A stretch of DNA of 64,000 bases from Epiperipatus broadwayi (GCA_028023455.1 JAQFVV010007241.1:60121-124120); one strand, 5' to 3'. Positions 51,128 through 64,000 are shown, counted from the stretch's first letter. Numbers and translations: made by a program. Notes: generated by a model from the letters alone, not told the origin.

Positions 51128-53980
51128 TCAAAAATGTACTTCAAACCAGTCAAGCCCAAGATTTAGGTCAGGGACCAGACTGTATTCGAACTCACTCCCT
51201 AAGCCCCAGATATAACACCTAATAAATAACATAATAGTGATGGCACATGAGAATTAATTTTAATCTGGCCCACTAGCAAAGCAAAGAAGACAATGAGACA
51301 GCTATTAACTATGACTAAACTAAAATTTATATAAGCATGGCTGTACATTTGGAAGTGGAGAAAAGAGGAATTCGAAAAACTCAGACAAGTTGGATAATAA
51401 AAATTAGTTTAATATAATGACAAATTGTTTACATACATTTATAAATTAATGGCCTATATTAGTATGTGTGTGAATGAGCAAGCAGTCTACCAAACGGTTA
51501 CATAATGTCATTCATGCTATTATTTCTCATATGCTCTTTTATTAGCTAAATAATATATTATAAATAAACACACATCTTTGGTGGGTCCAATATTAAGATG
51601 CAAATCAATTATTAGAAAGAATTTACATAAAATTGCTCTTAACGCTTTGGGTTATGGTTCTGAAACATGGTGAGTAACATTATTTCGGGGAGCATTCTGA
51701 GATTTATTACAGATATAAGATAACTCATTTTCACGCCATTACGGTCATGAAAATAAATAAAATACATTTGAAAACATATTTGATTATATGATACAATACT
51801 TAATGAAAATTCTTTTAATTAGCACTGGTAACAAGAACGCTTTATTTTTCCCAAGGCAAATATTCTTAAATAGATAAATAACAAATTACGACAATGGGAT
51901 TGTATAATAAAACTAAAATAATATTACTAATTAATCCAGCTAGTAATATTTGGCATTTATATATATTTTGAGCAGAGCTCAATTTTAATATTAGAGCATT
52001 AAAAATAGGTCATAAAGCAAAAGAAATAATAATATGAAGACATTTGCAGTGCTGACATAATAGCCAAGAAATAACAGGAAAAATTGTGCTTCTGGATGAA
52101 AGATGAAGTCTAAGACTACCTTCTTGGGCAGTGCTTAGAGAAAAGTGGATAAGGCATCCGTAGACTTCACCGACATGCAGGCATTTTTTATGAAGAAAGT
52201 GGACAGGCATAGCTTGTGTCAGACTTATGGGAATCACTGCCAGAGGCCTTTTTATACAAAATAAATGGTCCTGGATAAGTCAACTATCCTTCAGACAAGG
52301 CTTGAGTAGAAATCTATGGTTTCGAACTTGTTGTAACCCCAATATTAACATTAGAAGCATGTAATATATAAACGAAGATAGGGCAAATGTCAGTAATGCA
52401 GTAATGATAAATATCACAAACGACATGGAATAAGATTTACTGCTTTAAAAATAGATGATCCTAGTCTGAATACCATAATTTAGATAAATAATATGCTATG
52501 CAGTTATATATATATATATAAAGAGAAAGATTTCCCTAAATAAAATATACGTTAAGATTTTATTTAGTAAAAGAAACATTAAGATTTACCCCCTTCCCTT
52601 TTCTGCTATTTAAAATAAATCAATCCCACCTTCATTGATTTTACAATAACTGGAATATATAAGTACTGTATTTGATATTTTCAAAGTATGTAAAAATAAA
52701 ACTAGCAGTTATAGAAAACAACTTATCAGTCACCTTTTCAGAATTGAATAATAACATTTATAAATTAAATAAGGTTTCAAAGCATTAATTAGCCTAAGCT
52801 CTGAATTCACCCTGGGTAGAAAATCCAGAGTTAAACAAATATATTTTTATACTAAGATGTAAATAAAATGTTGACTCGTAAAACAATCTGGTGAGTGTAT
52901 TAATTAATAATGCATTATGTTTTAAAAGGGGATGTTATAACCTTGCTTCATGAAGGTTTACTTAAAAAATGACAGAAAAGATTTTTATAAATTAAGCTCA
53001 CCAGTTTGCTTGAGATTGGCATATTAATAATAAAAGCACACATATAAAATCAAGTAATAAATAAATGACCACACCAAGGTTAAAGAAGGTTAGAGCATAT
53101 GAGAAAGATTTAAATTTACAGAGATTATTTGAGAGCAATTTACATATTAGAAAAGTGACAAAATTAAATTATACATTAGGAGAAATTGATAGTAGAGCTT
53201 AAGACTGTTATGCAAGCCAGATTTAATTTCAATGGTGGCAGTTTGAAATAATTTATCTTGCACTATTTAGAAAGTCCATATTAAAAAGTTCAGCTCGTGC
53301 ATGGCAATTCTTATGTGACAGCAAGCTTCCACTTAGCATTCCAGAGTTTTTCTTTAGTCTTTCCTTCATTTCAGGCAGCAGTTAGATGGTACATTAGTGG
53401 GAAAAATGACACACATGGGTCATAAAGATGGTGGATTTACTACTACATCATTTTAAGTTTCAAGTGACGTATAATATATTAACAATACAGTTCTCTCAAT
53501 AGTACCTAATCTGTTGGAGATTTAAAATCCAGCCATTTTATACTCTGCTTAGGTATTTCTGGGATGCTTTTAATTACTTAGTTTTAGCTTAAAATTTAAT
53601 TTCTGATCTTATACATTTTCTTTATCGATTGTTTTTGAAGGTGCAACTGCAAGATAATGTCCAAAAATAAATTCAAATCTATTTCCAGATTAGAAATAGA
53701 TTTGACAAAAATGTTTATAACAAAAGAAAATCTTTAATCTTAATCCCCATTTTATTTTAAGTAAAAACTTTAATTAAAAATACCTTTCCCAGATTAAAAC
53801 AACAGTGTTTCCAACCCTTTATATTATTTTTGGACAATTAACAATTGCATCTTCCATCTTAGATTTTATAAAATATACACTTTTAATAGGGAAAACAATT
53901 TAAAAAGAAAAAGTTTTAAAAATGATGTATAATCAAATATTTTTTTAAAAAATCAATATTTTGTTAGTAAGTTTTTGCTC

Positions 53981-54061
<81 letters not shown>

Positions 54062-54185
54062 TGAGCTGCACCTATGTACTTTAATAAAAAAAGAACTAAT
54101 AATTAATAAAAAAAAATTAATAATAATTTTTAAAAAAATTATGGTTGTATTCTCATCCTTGGTGTTCACCTAGAGATGGTGTTGA
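51128..54185 (+). repeat. Left arm of a giant (9.7-kb) inverted repeat
   Basis: Matches 56140-60872 in inverted orientation over its full length, apart from an insertion in the right arm. The outer edge begins aaaaatgtacttcaaacc at 51131 (mirror ggtttgaagtacatttt, 60854-60870). The inner edge includes ccttggtgttcacct at about 54157 (mirror aggtgaacaccaagg, 56150). Divergence is moderate by eye. A minus-strand frame at 52010-52237 lies in the arm but is not conserved in the mirror copy. Confidence 0.85.
53985..54060. repeat. (TA)n microsatellite in the left arm
   Basis: About 75 bp of TA. At the mirror site of the right arm there are two shorter TA tracts separated by a partly duplicated segment (58029-58105). 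Confidence 0.95.
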
Positions 54186-54330
54186 TGCTAATCAAAAACA
54201 TATACATATAACGATTCCGGGGCCCAACCTAAATGATCAATTTGATCTAAAAAGATCTGATTTCTTAGATTTGTAATAAAATATTCTATTAACTAATACT
54301 ATTATATGATGTTAGTTTTTTCATTTTTGT

Positions 54331-54833
54331 AAATGTTTATTAATCTTATCTTGTTTTTTGAGTTTGTGTGTGTCTTTTTAAAGTTACGGTGTTTTTCTAA
54401 CTTTTTTTTTTGGACTTTATGTGTGTCTTTTTAAAGTTATGGTTTTCTTTTTTTCAAGAGTAAATCAATACTTTTATTCAAAAGCAAGATGTAATAAGTA
54501 AATATTTATTAATCTTATCTTGTTTTTTAATTTGTGTGTGTGTCTTTCCTGTTACAGGGCTTTTTCTAATATTTTTGGGGACTTTATGTGTGTCTTTTTA
54601 AAGTTACGGTACTTTTTTTGCAAAAGTAAATCAATCATTTGATTCAAAAGCAAGACGTAATAAGTCAATGTTTATTAATCTTAAATTGTTTTTGAGTTTG
54701 TGCGTATGTCTTTAAAGTTACGGGGCTTTTTCTCATTTTTGTTGGACTTTATGTGTGTCTTTTTTTAAAGTTACGGTATTTTTGATCAAGAGTAAAAATC
54801 AATTATTTTTATTAAAAAAGCAATATGTAATTC
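54331..54833. repeat. Minisatellite A, unit about 167 bp, three copies
   Basis: Units begin at about 54331, 54500 and 54666, each starting aaatrtttattaatctta. Each unit contains two copies of gtgtctttttaaagttacgg, so the unit itself has an internal repeat of about 70 bp. Confidence 0.85.
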
Positions 54834-54889
54834 TAAATCTATCAAAAGTAACATCATTTATATACTACAATTTAGAATTGATACCCAAC

Positions 54890-55575
<686 letters not shown>

Positions 55576-56386
55576 ATAGCAAAAGTAACTGGTCATGGAT
55601 GAATTCTCACGAAAACGGTACTTTTCGCATGATCCTTAATTTTTTTTCCATTTCGCACCCTTAAAAGCAATTTTTGAGGGTTACCCATTCATAATGGAAT
55701 CTTCAGGACATTATTACTAAACTTACAACAGTAAAGTAAGTTACAACACATTAAAAAAAATAGGTGTCTTATCAAATTTTAAAAAACTACGACTGCTTCA
55801 ATTACACACACTCTCACACGAAACTACAGAGAAAATAGATATTCTACTATTACGAGAAAATGATGAACAAAATCGACTACTACAGCATCCAATCAAGGCA
55901 TTTCTTTCTCTTTGCTTTTAGCATAGAAAAAAAAGCCATAACCAGCAGCTGTCGGGAACTATTTCTGTGTTTATCATAGAAAGAAGTCTCATTTGTGTTG
56001 GCTTCTGTCGCCACCACCGCCTCCATCCAACATAACATGAGGACTTTTCTGCATTTATAATGTAGAAAATTTCTTCTTTTGTTGGGTGAAGGCCGGTGAA
56101 ATGCTATATTTCTAGGAATTTACCTAGAAATAGCGACATCTTGAGGTGAACACCAAGGATGAGAAAACAACCAAAATTATATTGAAACGTTAAAATTTTA
56201 TAACTTAGGTGTGCATCTCAAATATATACATAATATGCATAATACATGACAAAAGAAGCAGGATGGGATATAGGTATTGAATACAGGTTAGTAGATGGAA
56301 CTATGAAGCTCAATCTTAAGCTAAGATTGACTGCTTATATATATCATATGATGGAATTAAAATCCATTATGTTGTCTTCATAAAAT

Positions 56387-56661
56387 ACTTTAATATAAAA
56401 ATATAAATAAATATTATAGACAACTATATTTGAATTAATAAATAATAAATTTATTTACATCAAATCGATTTATATTAACTTAGTATAACACTTATTGTTC
56501 TAAGTGTATACTAACTTAATATAAATCGTGTGACTTTTTCATTTATTCTTACATCTTGATAAGGTTCATTTTGAACGAAAATCGATTTGATGTAAATAAA
56601 TTTATCATGTATTAATTCAAATATAGTTGTCTATATTATTTATTTATATTTTTATATTAAA

Positions 56662-56665
<4 letters not shown>
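56387..56665. repeat. Palindrome
   Basis: tttaatataaaaatataaat at 56389 and onward mirrors 56578-56664. An inner, smaller palindrome pivots near 56500 (ttagtataacacttattg / taagtgtatactaa). The two levels share the gatttatattaactta string. Confidence 0.75.

Positions 56666-56732
<67 letters not shown>
56664..56732. repeat. (TA)n-(TG)n compound microsatellite
   Basis: A TA run passing into TG repeats immediately before the PLE RT fragment. Confidence 0.95.
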
Positions 56733-56733
<1 letters not shown>

Positions 56734-57660
56734 TGATGATGTTTTTGTTTGTGGAAAGCCAAAGGTCATTAATGAGTTGTTTGATGAATTAAATAATATA
56801 AAGAGTGTAAAATTGATTAAAACAGATTAAAATTCAATGAGGGTTTGACTATTAAACCAATAGCAAAAAGAGGATATGTTCCATATAAATCAAAAGTACC
56901 AATGTCACATAAAATTGAGGTTTGAAGTCCCCCTTATTTAGAAATGATAATCTTTGTAAATATTTATGGGATAAAACCAAAAATATTGAAATTTATTATA
57001 ATAAATTGTTAAATGATGGATATAGTTATGATAATGTTTATTATACTATTAAAAATTTTAATTCTAAATATAAAAATAATATTAATAATACTGTTAGTTC
57101 TTCTGATAAAAAAATTTGGATATCTATACCATATATTTTGAATCAACAGGCAAGTTTCATTAAGAAAATCTATAAAGGTATATGTGACATTGCATTTAAT
57201 GCACCACCTACATTAAATAAATTAATAAATAAGTCCAATTATAATACCTTATTGACAAATAAAAATTGTAACATTTACAAATGGATGGGTAGATATGGCA
57301 GTGGATATATAGGGGAGTCAAGATGCACATTGGAAAAAAGAACAAAATAGCACTTGTTATTATTAAAAACGGTTCAAAACACAAAACAAAATTATAAAAG
57401 TAATTATAATTTATCAGCTTCCACTTTTTATGACCATAATAAATCATGTATATATGGTTTTGATTTTAATTATAGTAATGTAAAAATATTGGAAACTGAA
57501 AGAAATAAAAATAAAAAAAATTAAGGAAACTATGTTACCATATAAATACAATTAATAGGCAGGCAAAAAATGTTAAGATCATAGAATTATGGGAAAGCTG
57601 ACACCATGAAATTATGCAAAATTTGACTATTCAAAGTATTAGTTGACAAAAACTACAATG
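56733..57660 (+). pseudogene. PLE reverse transcriptase C-terminus, linker and GIY-YIG fragment
   Basis: VDDVFVCGKPKVINELFDEL at 56733 is the RT motif C region. After frame breaks come KSPLFRNDNLCKYLWDKTKN (from about 56925), a linker with KKIWISIPYILNQQASFIKK (about 57108-57165), then GRYGSGYIGESRCTLEKRTK (about 57289-57348), the GIY-YIG core. A stop follows, then fragments of the tail (SASTFYDHNKS near 57418, IIELWES near 57580). It lacks the Cys cluster seen at 30.2 kb, so it belongs to the YIGESRC lineage but is distinct from the 20/27/44-kb copies. Confidence 0.8.
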
Positions 57661-58028
57661 ATAGTTGAAAGCACTCCTAAATGATGTTTTAGATATATAT
57701 TTTTTATAAACTTTTAAGTACTGTATGTTCTAATATTTATTTGTAAATTTACACATGTTATTTTGAAAAAATACAAACATCAATTTATATATATTGAAGC
57801 AGTCAATCTTAGATTAAGATTGAGCTTCATAGTTCCATCTACTAACCTGTGTTCAAACCTTATATCCCATTCCACACCTTTTGTCGTATATATATATATT
57901 TTTATGTATATATTTGATATGCGTACCTAAGTTATACAATTTTAATATTTCAATAACATTTTTTTTAATTATTATATTTTTATTAATTATTAGTTCATTT
58001 TTATTAAAGTACATAGGTGCAGCTCAAA

Positions 58029-58105
58029 TATATATATATATATATATATATTTATTTAAAAAATCATATATTTTGCTCATATATATATATATATATATAT
58101 ATATG
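58029..58105. repeat. Two (TA)n tracts in the right arm
   Basis: TA runs at about 58029-58051 and 58079-58105 flank a segment ending in ttgctcat whose complement atgagcaaaa follows, giving a small palindrome. Confidence 0.9.
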
Positions 58106-59954
58106 AGCAAAATATTGATTTTTTAAAATATTTTATTATATGTCATTTATACAACTCATTTCTTTTTAAAGTATTTTTTCTTACTTATTAAACTGTATTT
58201 TATAAAATCCAAGATGGAAGATGCAACTGTTAATTGTCCAAAAATAATTAAAGGGTTGGAAACACTAATCTGGGGAAGGTATTTTTAATTAAAGATTTTA
58301 CTTAAAATAAAATAGGATTAATATTAAAGATTTTCTTTTGTTATAAACATTTCTCTCAAATCTATTTCTAATCTGGAAATAAATTTGAATATATTTTTGG
58401 AATGTTATTAAACAGTTGCATCTTTCAAAAACAATGGACAAAGAAATGTAAATTTTCTGTTAGATTAAAGATTAACTCAGTAGAGATAAGAAATGGAAAG
58501 CAGTCTTCAAATACCTGAGCAGAGTATAAAATGGCTGGATTTTGTGCAGTTAATTGAATCCAAGCTATTTTTAAATGTAAGTATAGAAAGCTCATCACCT
58601 TTCTGACACATGATGGTCATCTGCTGCTGCCGTAACATCATGCTCCCATAGAATGAAGTAAAAGCCTGATGGAGAACTTTAGAATGCTAAATAGAAGCTT
58701 TCTGTCACATAAGAACTGCCATGCACGAGCTGGACTTTTAATTTGAACTATTAAAATGGTGCAAGGTAAATTTTCAAGATGTCACCTAAAAGTCAATCTA
58801 GCCTAACTAATCTCATCAACATTTTTTATAACTGATTTAACTTTATGTAATTTGCTTTTAAATAATTTCTATAAATCTAATTTTTTCTCATATGCTCATA
58901 CATTCTTTAAATTTGGTGCAGTCATTTATTTATAGTTATTTATTATTTGATTTTATATCTATATTTTTATTATTAATATGCCAATCTCAAACAATCTGAT
59001 GAGTTGAATTTCTAAAATCTTTTCTTTCTTTTTAAGTAAACCTTCATGAATCAAGGTTCTTAATGACCCCTTAAAATATAATGCATACTTTAGTGTAAAA
59101 AATTGTTATTTGTTTAAATCTGGATTCTACCCTGGATGAATTCAGAACTCAAGCTAATTATCACACTGAAATCATTTAAAATATTATTTGTTCAATTTTG
59201 AAAGGGTGACTTATTATTTGTTTTCTATGTAACTGCTATTTTTATATACTCTTAAAATATGAAATACAGAATGTAAATATTCCAGTTAATATAAAATCAA
59301 TGAAGGTGGGATTGATTTATTTTAATAGCAGAAAAGAAGGGGGTCAAATCTAAATGTATATTGCAGTAAAAAAAATCTAAATCTCTCTCTCTATATTATA
59401 GCAGCATTGTGTATTATTTATATAAATTATGGCATTCAAATTAGGGTCATTTATTTTTAAAAAAGTAAATCTTATTTTATGTCATTAGTGACATCCAACC
59501 ATACTGTGTTACTGACATTCGGCATATCTTCCTAAATTATATACATTACATTCTTCTAATCTAATCTGGGGTTGTGACACATTTAACCCATAGATTTCTT
59601 CTTGAGCCTTGTACTAAGGATAGTTAATCTTCCCAGGACCATTTATTTCATATAAAAATGCCTCTGGCAGTGATTCCTGTAAGTTTGGCACATGTAATGC
59701 ACATTCACTTATTCTTAGAAAAAGGCCCCTCATGTTGGTTATACCAGTAAAAGTCCAGGCCACACCATGCCTATCCACTTTTCTCTAAGCACTGCTTTAG
59801 AAAAGGGAGTGTTAGATTTCATTTTTCATTCAGAAGCATGACCTTAACTTTGAGTTCTCTGCCTATGTTATTACCACTACTTATTCATGTTATTATTTCA
59901 CTTGTTTATGATCTGATTTTAGTGCTGTAATAATATTAAAATTGTCTCTGTTCA

Positions 59955-59957
<3 letters not shown>

Positions 59958-60045
<88 letters not shown>
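59958..60045. repeat. (TA)n microsatellite in the right arm
   Basis: About 87 bp of TA between ctctgttcaag and gccaaatattactagct. The mirror site in the left arm (about 51957-51968) has only a few TA units. Confidence 0.95.
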
Positions 60046-60047
<2 letters not shown>

Positions 60048-60872
60048 AAATATTACTAGCTATATTAATTACTAATATTATTTTAGTTTTATTATACAAT
60101 CCCATCATCGTAATTTCTTATTTATCTATTTAAGAGTATTTGCCTTGGGAAAAATAAAGTGTTCTTCTTACCCATGCTAATTAAAAGAATTTTCATTAAG
60201 TATTGTATCATATAATCAAATATATTGTCAAATGTATTTCATTTATTTTCATGACTGTAATGGTGTGAAAATAGCTTATATTATATATGTAATGAATCCC
60301 AGAACACTCCCCGAAATAATGTTAGTCACCATGTTTTAGAACCATAAACCAAAGTATTAATACCAATTTTATGTGAAATCTTTATAATAATCGATCGGCA
60401 TCTTAACATAGGACCCACCAAAGATGTGTGTTTATTTATAATATATTATTTAGCTAATAAAGAACATAGAGAAATAATAGCATGAATGACACTATGTAAT
60501 CCTCTACAACTTTGTAGACTGCTTGCTCATTCACATACACACTAATGTATATAATTAAATCATAATGTATAATAATTTGTTATTATATTAAACTTTAATT
60601 TTATTGTCTAACTTACTTGAGTAGTTCAAATTCTTTTTTCTCCACTTCCAAACATACAGCCATGCATATATATATTTTAGTTTAGTCATAATTAATAGAT
60701 GTCTCATTGTCTTCCCCGCTCTGCTAGTGGGCCGGATTTAAAATTAATTCTCATGTGCCATCATTGTTATGTTATCCATTAGATGTTTGATCTGGGGCTT
60801 AAAGAATGGGTTCGAATCAAGGCTGATCCCTGACTTAAATCTCGGTTTTGAATGGGTTTGAAGTACATTTTG

Positions 60873-61418
60873 TGATTTTTTGTTAAATAGATACATATTT
60901 AGAGGCATACCTGCTTAATTTAATAAATAGGTTAAAATTACATCATTTAAAAATTGATAGCAATAACTGTTGTAGCTATTGCAGCTTAAGTTTCCGCTAG
61001 TGTTCAACAAAACTAGCAATATATAATGAGATGACAAAATATAGACATTCAGCCTTCAGTCTGATTTTACTTAGAATTATTTCTACATATTAATGAATAC
61101 TTTTGGGTGAAAATAAATAATGGATTTTTTAAGTGATGTAACATCATAAATTAATTAAATCTCTGATTTTTATGAAAAAATTAACTTCCTTGACTGAAAT
61201 AATAAACATCTTTTAATTATCAATTCTAACTAATTCAATCACATAACTTTCTCATGTTCACTCTTATGATTCTAAGAGGAATTATCTTCATTATTTTCAC
61301 TTCCATTAATTCCTCAAACTCATAGTATAGGATTGTAAAATAGAATAAGATCTCTGTGCTCTTTCTTATGAATTTATTGCTTTTATTTTGTTTAATTTTT
61401 TAAATTCATTTGTTTTAG
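60873..61418. other. Intron sequence, nothing recognised
   Basis: AT-rich sequence between the inverted repeat and the micro-exon acceptor. Confidence 0.5.
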
Positions 61419-61445
61419 ATACCCCACCCACTACACTAAAAACTG
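61419..61445 (+). CDS. Candidate 27-nt Thr/Pro-rich micro-exon
   Basis: A strong acceptor (tttaaattcatttgttttag) and a perfect donor (gtaagt at 61446) enclose 27 nt. The exon is phase 1-1, like both Ig exons. Spliced to the 45287 donor it would read (Y)TPPTTLKT(G), a short Thr/Pro linker such as is found in O-glycosylated stalks between Ig domains or before a membrane segment. Its shortness means the match could be chance. The shared phase and splice-site quality, especially the same ttgttttag acceptor as the first exon, support it. Confidence 0.5.
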
Positions 61446-64000
61446 GTAAGTATTTAGATGTTTTTTTAATAGTCCCTCTATGTATAAAATGTTCAATTAT
61501 TCAAATTTTAATCAAATATCAAAATATTGAAGATTAATTAAGCTCCACTTATTATGCTTAACTAAATAGTATGTATTCTCTGACTTTAAGGTATTTTAAT
61601 TTAGTTTAGTTTAGTAAAAATAAATCCTATTTTATTGTTATTTTATGACAAGCGTTTTCTTTTTCTTTTTTTCGGGTAGTATATATATTGGTTTGAAATT
61701 ATCTGATTTTTAAAAAAAAAAAATAATGATAAAAATGAAAATTAAATTAGTTAATGACTAAAATAGGATAATCTTGTATTGATTGTAATCATTATTGTAT
61801 ATTATGGAATTATGTCAAAGTATTTGAAAAAAGATATATGAGTTAGGTTGATAAGAGATGCTAGACAATAATTTGAATTAAAAGAAATATCAGAAATAGT
61901 TGGGAAATGATAAATCATATTTAATGTATTTTAAAGTAACTATTGTATAATTCATTTTGATATCTAAATGATAGTAATGAGATATTATAAATAAGTTAGA
62001 ATGAATAGTAATAAATTTAAAAAAAGTAATCTGTAAGTTTTATTAAAACAATATAATAGTATTTATTAGATGTAAGTTAATAGTGTTCTACTTATAAAAT
62101 TATTTTAAATTAAATATTTGATATTTTAGTTTTGTAATTTTAAAAGAATAACTTTTAAACAATGGGTGAGCTCATATTAATAGATTACTCGGATATGGAA
62201 ATGTGTGTGTGTGCAAGAAAGATACATAAACATAAGAAGAAAATAACAATAAAAAATATTTTAATTCTAATATTTATAAAAAAAATAAATAAATAAATGG
62301 ATGGATATAAATTTATGAAAGAAATATTTAAAAGTTAATAAAGAGGGATAGATCTGAATTTTATATTTATTACTATTATGTTTAAAAAAATATTATTTAA
62401 AAAGGTAATACATAACATTTGTTAAACAATGGATTTTTGACTTTGTGGCTGTAAGTAACATGATTTCATATCATTAGAAATTGCGTTAGTAAATCGACTT
62501 TACAGATGATCTGTCAAGAATAGAAAAATGTAATAAAAAATAATTTGATTGGTTTACAAGCCAATTGATCAAAAGGGGGTGATATAAAAGATTATTAGAT
62601 AAAAGAGGGATCCAGGACCATTCGGTTGCTGATCTGTTTTTAATTCTACCTGTGGCTGAATCTTAAAAGTTCTTTAACAAAAAGTAATTTTATAAAACTT
62701 TATATTTTCTAAAAAAATAAAAGTATATTTAAAATAATTATTTAAAAATCGTCTTGTAAACATGACTTGCTGAAGCTAAAAGTAAGTAATTCGTTTTTTC
62801 TGACAGTTTTTCATTACAATTGAGACATTAAAATTTATGGTAAAATGTTTGGGGAAAATACAGCGTCTCATATTTCTTTCACTTTTGTTCTATTCATTTT
62901 TCTTTATTTAGAAGTAAAACTTAAATTATTAAGTATTGTTATGGCTAAGGACTTTATTGCACTAAATTATAGTATATCCCCTATCAAATTAAAAATACAT
63001 GTGAAGAAGAAATTAAAAAAAAAAAAGACATTCAAACATTTTAAAATATTAAAATGGAAATGCATTAGCGTCTTTATAAATTAAAATTGACATTAAATTT
63101 AATACTGCATTATTAATACATGCTATATACATGTAAATATGCTCTTAAAAGAATAATATTTAAAAATAAAATATGTATTTTAAAATGCTAATTCTCGTTT
63201 ATGCCAGTAATATGAAAAGAATTTGTTTGGAAGTAAAACTCTAAATGAATTTAAAAATATTATTATTGAACTTGTCTCTGTCAAATACGTAATGTTTTGT
63301 TATAGTGGCCAGTACTTATAAGTAACTTTATGAGCGTTGATCTTATTTTATAAAACAAGGAGCGTTTTAATTATAAACAAAGTCTACTCTTATGTTTAAA
63401 AATAAATAAAAGGAAATTTGTTTAAAAAAAAAAAGAAATACATTTTTATATATTAAGAAACGTTTTAAAAAAGAGCTCTATTTTAAAAAAATGCATTTAT
63501 CTAAAGGAGAATAGTGAAAGTTAACTAAAAATATATATTATAATTATTCCGTGTTTGAACCTAGGATTATAAATATAAAAAAACATGTCCTCAGCTGAAG
63601 AATTTATTGTTTTCAATGCCGGTTTATTTACTTATACTTATGCTTATTATACTTATGCTACTCAGTTGAATAATTTATTTTCCAGTGCCAACTTATGTTT
63701 ATGCTTATGATGTTTTATTATTTTAATATTTAAAATTATCTTTAAAGATAAAAGAAAGTGAACGTGTTTATATAAAGAACTACTGAACATTTTCGTTTGG
63801 AAATGATTGCCATGTATATAAATGTATTAGTTGAAGCTTTGAATTCAAATAGATATCTTAACCTGGATAAATTGTCTACACATTATGAAATGGAAAAATC
63901 ATCACAGAGCCGAAATATGAACTTGAATTAATGTATTATTATTTTTTTTATGGTCTGCTTTATTGGTTTAAAAAAAAATAAAACCGTAAAAATATTTATG
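61446..64000. other. Downstream intron or intergenic sequence, no gene recognised
   Basis: Very AT-rich. The ORF at 62845-63084 is Lys/Ile/Phe-rich with no known domain and lacks exon-like borders. No terminal exon, transmembrane exon or polyadenylation context was identified. Confidence 0.5.

Larger units (their letters stand above)
56180..57957. mobile_element. Nested element with TIRs of about 165 bp inside the right arm
   Basis: The inverted ends are 56180-56342 and 57791-57957, beginning tattgaaacgttaaaatttt and its mirror, and including aacttaggt, ctaacctg and gaagctcaatctta blocks. The element is absent from the equivalent point of the left arm (near 54120-54135), so it inserted after the inverted repeat formed. 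The interior contains a palindrome, a TA/TG tract and a PLE fragment. No transposase is present, so it is non-autonomous. Confidence 0.75.
56140..60872 (-). repeat. Right arm of the giant inverted repeat (interrupted)
   Basis: Inverted copy of 51128-54185. It is continuous from about 57958 to 60872 and resumes at 56140-56179 after a 1.78-kb insertion (56180-57957). Shared marks include the gctagtgggcc / ggcccactagc block (60725 and 51267), cctttggtgggtcc-type strings (60414 and 51577) and gccatgcat/atggctgtaca (60660 and 51351). Confidence 0.85.

Noticed and set aside
52010-52237. 75-codon minus-strand ORF in the left arm of the giant inverted repeat
   Set aside because: The mirror sequence near 59.66-59.90 kb does not keep the frame, and there is no known domain.
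56107-56132. Perfect 10-bp hairpin as a Helitron 3' end
   Set aside because: No CTRR terminus follows and no TC start was found; it is probably an incidental hairpin.
60808-60818. gggttcgaatc, a B-box-like string in the right arm (mirror near 51181)
   Set aside because: No convincing A box, tRNA-like head or poly(A)/simple-repeat tail at the right spacing, so I do not call a SINE or tRNA.
62845-63084. 79-codon + strand ORF near the window end
   Set aside because: Low-complexity Lys/Ile/Phe composition expected from AT-rich DNA, with no splice-site context or homology.

Overview
This is an AT-rich eukaryotic window with no bacterial-style genes. The content (Penelope-like elements with GIY-YIG domains, an RTE/BovB-like LINE, ZBED5/Buster-type hAT transposons, long TA and GATA microsatellites, spliced immunoglobulin-like exons) points to an animal, most likely an invertebrate. 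A mollusc, possibly a cephalopod, is my guess, but nothing here fixes the species.

Host gene. Three well-formed exons lie on the + strand at 2193-2531, 44904-45287 and 61419-61445. Each has consensus splice sites and each is symmetric phase 1-1. The first encodes a Cys-Trp-Cys immunoglobulin-like domain. The second encodes a divergent domain with the same Cys-Cys spacing (67 residues) and three N-glycosylation sequons. The third is a 27-nt Thr/Pro-rich micro-exon. I infer one Ig-superfamily surface or secreted protein whose first and last exons lie outside the window, with introns of about 42 kb and 16 kb packed with mobile DNA.

First intron, left half. It holds a decayed BED-finger hAT transposase (about 2.87-4.56 kb), about 5 kb of featureless AT-rich DNA, and a minus-strand LTR retrotransposon of 7.56 kb (9961-17523). 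That element has 2.6-kb LTRs, a primer-binding site, a polypurine tract and only a Gag-like coiled-coil ORF, so it is a LARD-like non-autonomous element. A 740-bp ATAG array follows. A head-to-head pair of Penelope-like (PLE) 3' ends comes next, split by a full-length but broken two-ORF LINE (20739-27291). A 15-bp target duplication places the LINE at the loop of the PLE palindrome.

First intron, right half. It holds a second PLE lineage (29365-30562, minus), a decayed PLE reverse transcriptase (about 32 kb), an RTE LINE with an uninterrupted 984-codon ORF (34427-37381), another PLE scrap, a Buster-type hAT with TIRs and an nnnTAnnn target site (37837-39458), and a near-perfect PLE palindrome (43755-44700).

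Second intron. It holds an 800-bp foldback element (49.69-50.49 kb) and a 9.7-kb inverted repeat with arms of about 3 kb (51.13-54.18 and 56.14-60.87 kb). The spacer carries two minisatellites and an AAT array. The right arm is interrupted by a 1.78-kb element with its own inverted repeats and a PLE fragment inside. No tRNA, rRNA or CRISPR was seen.
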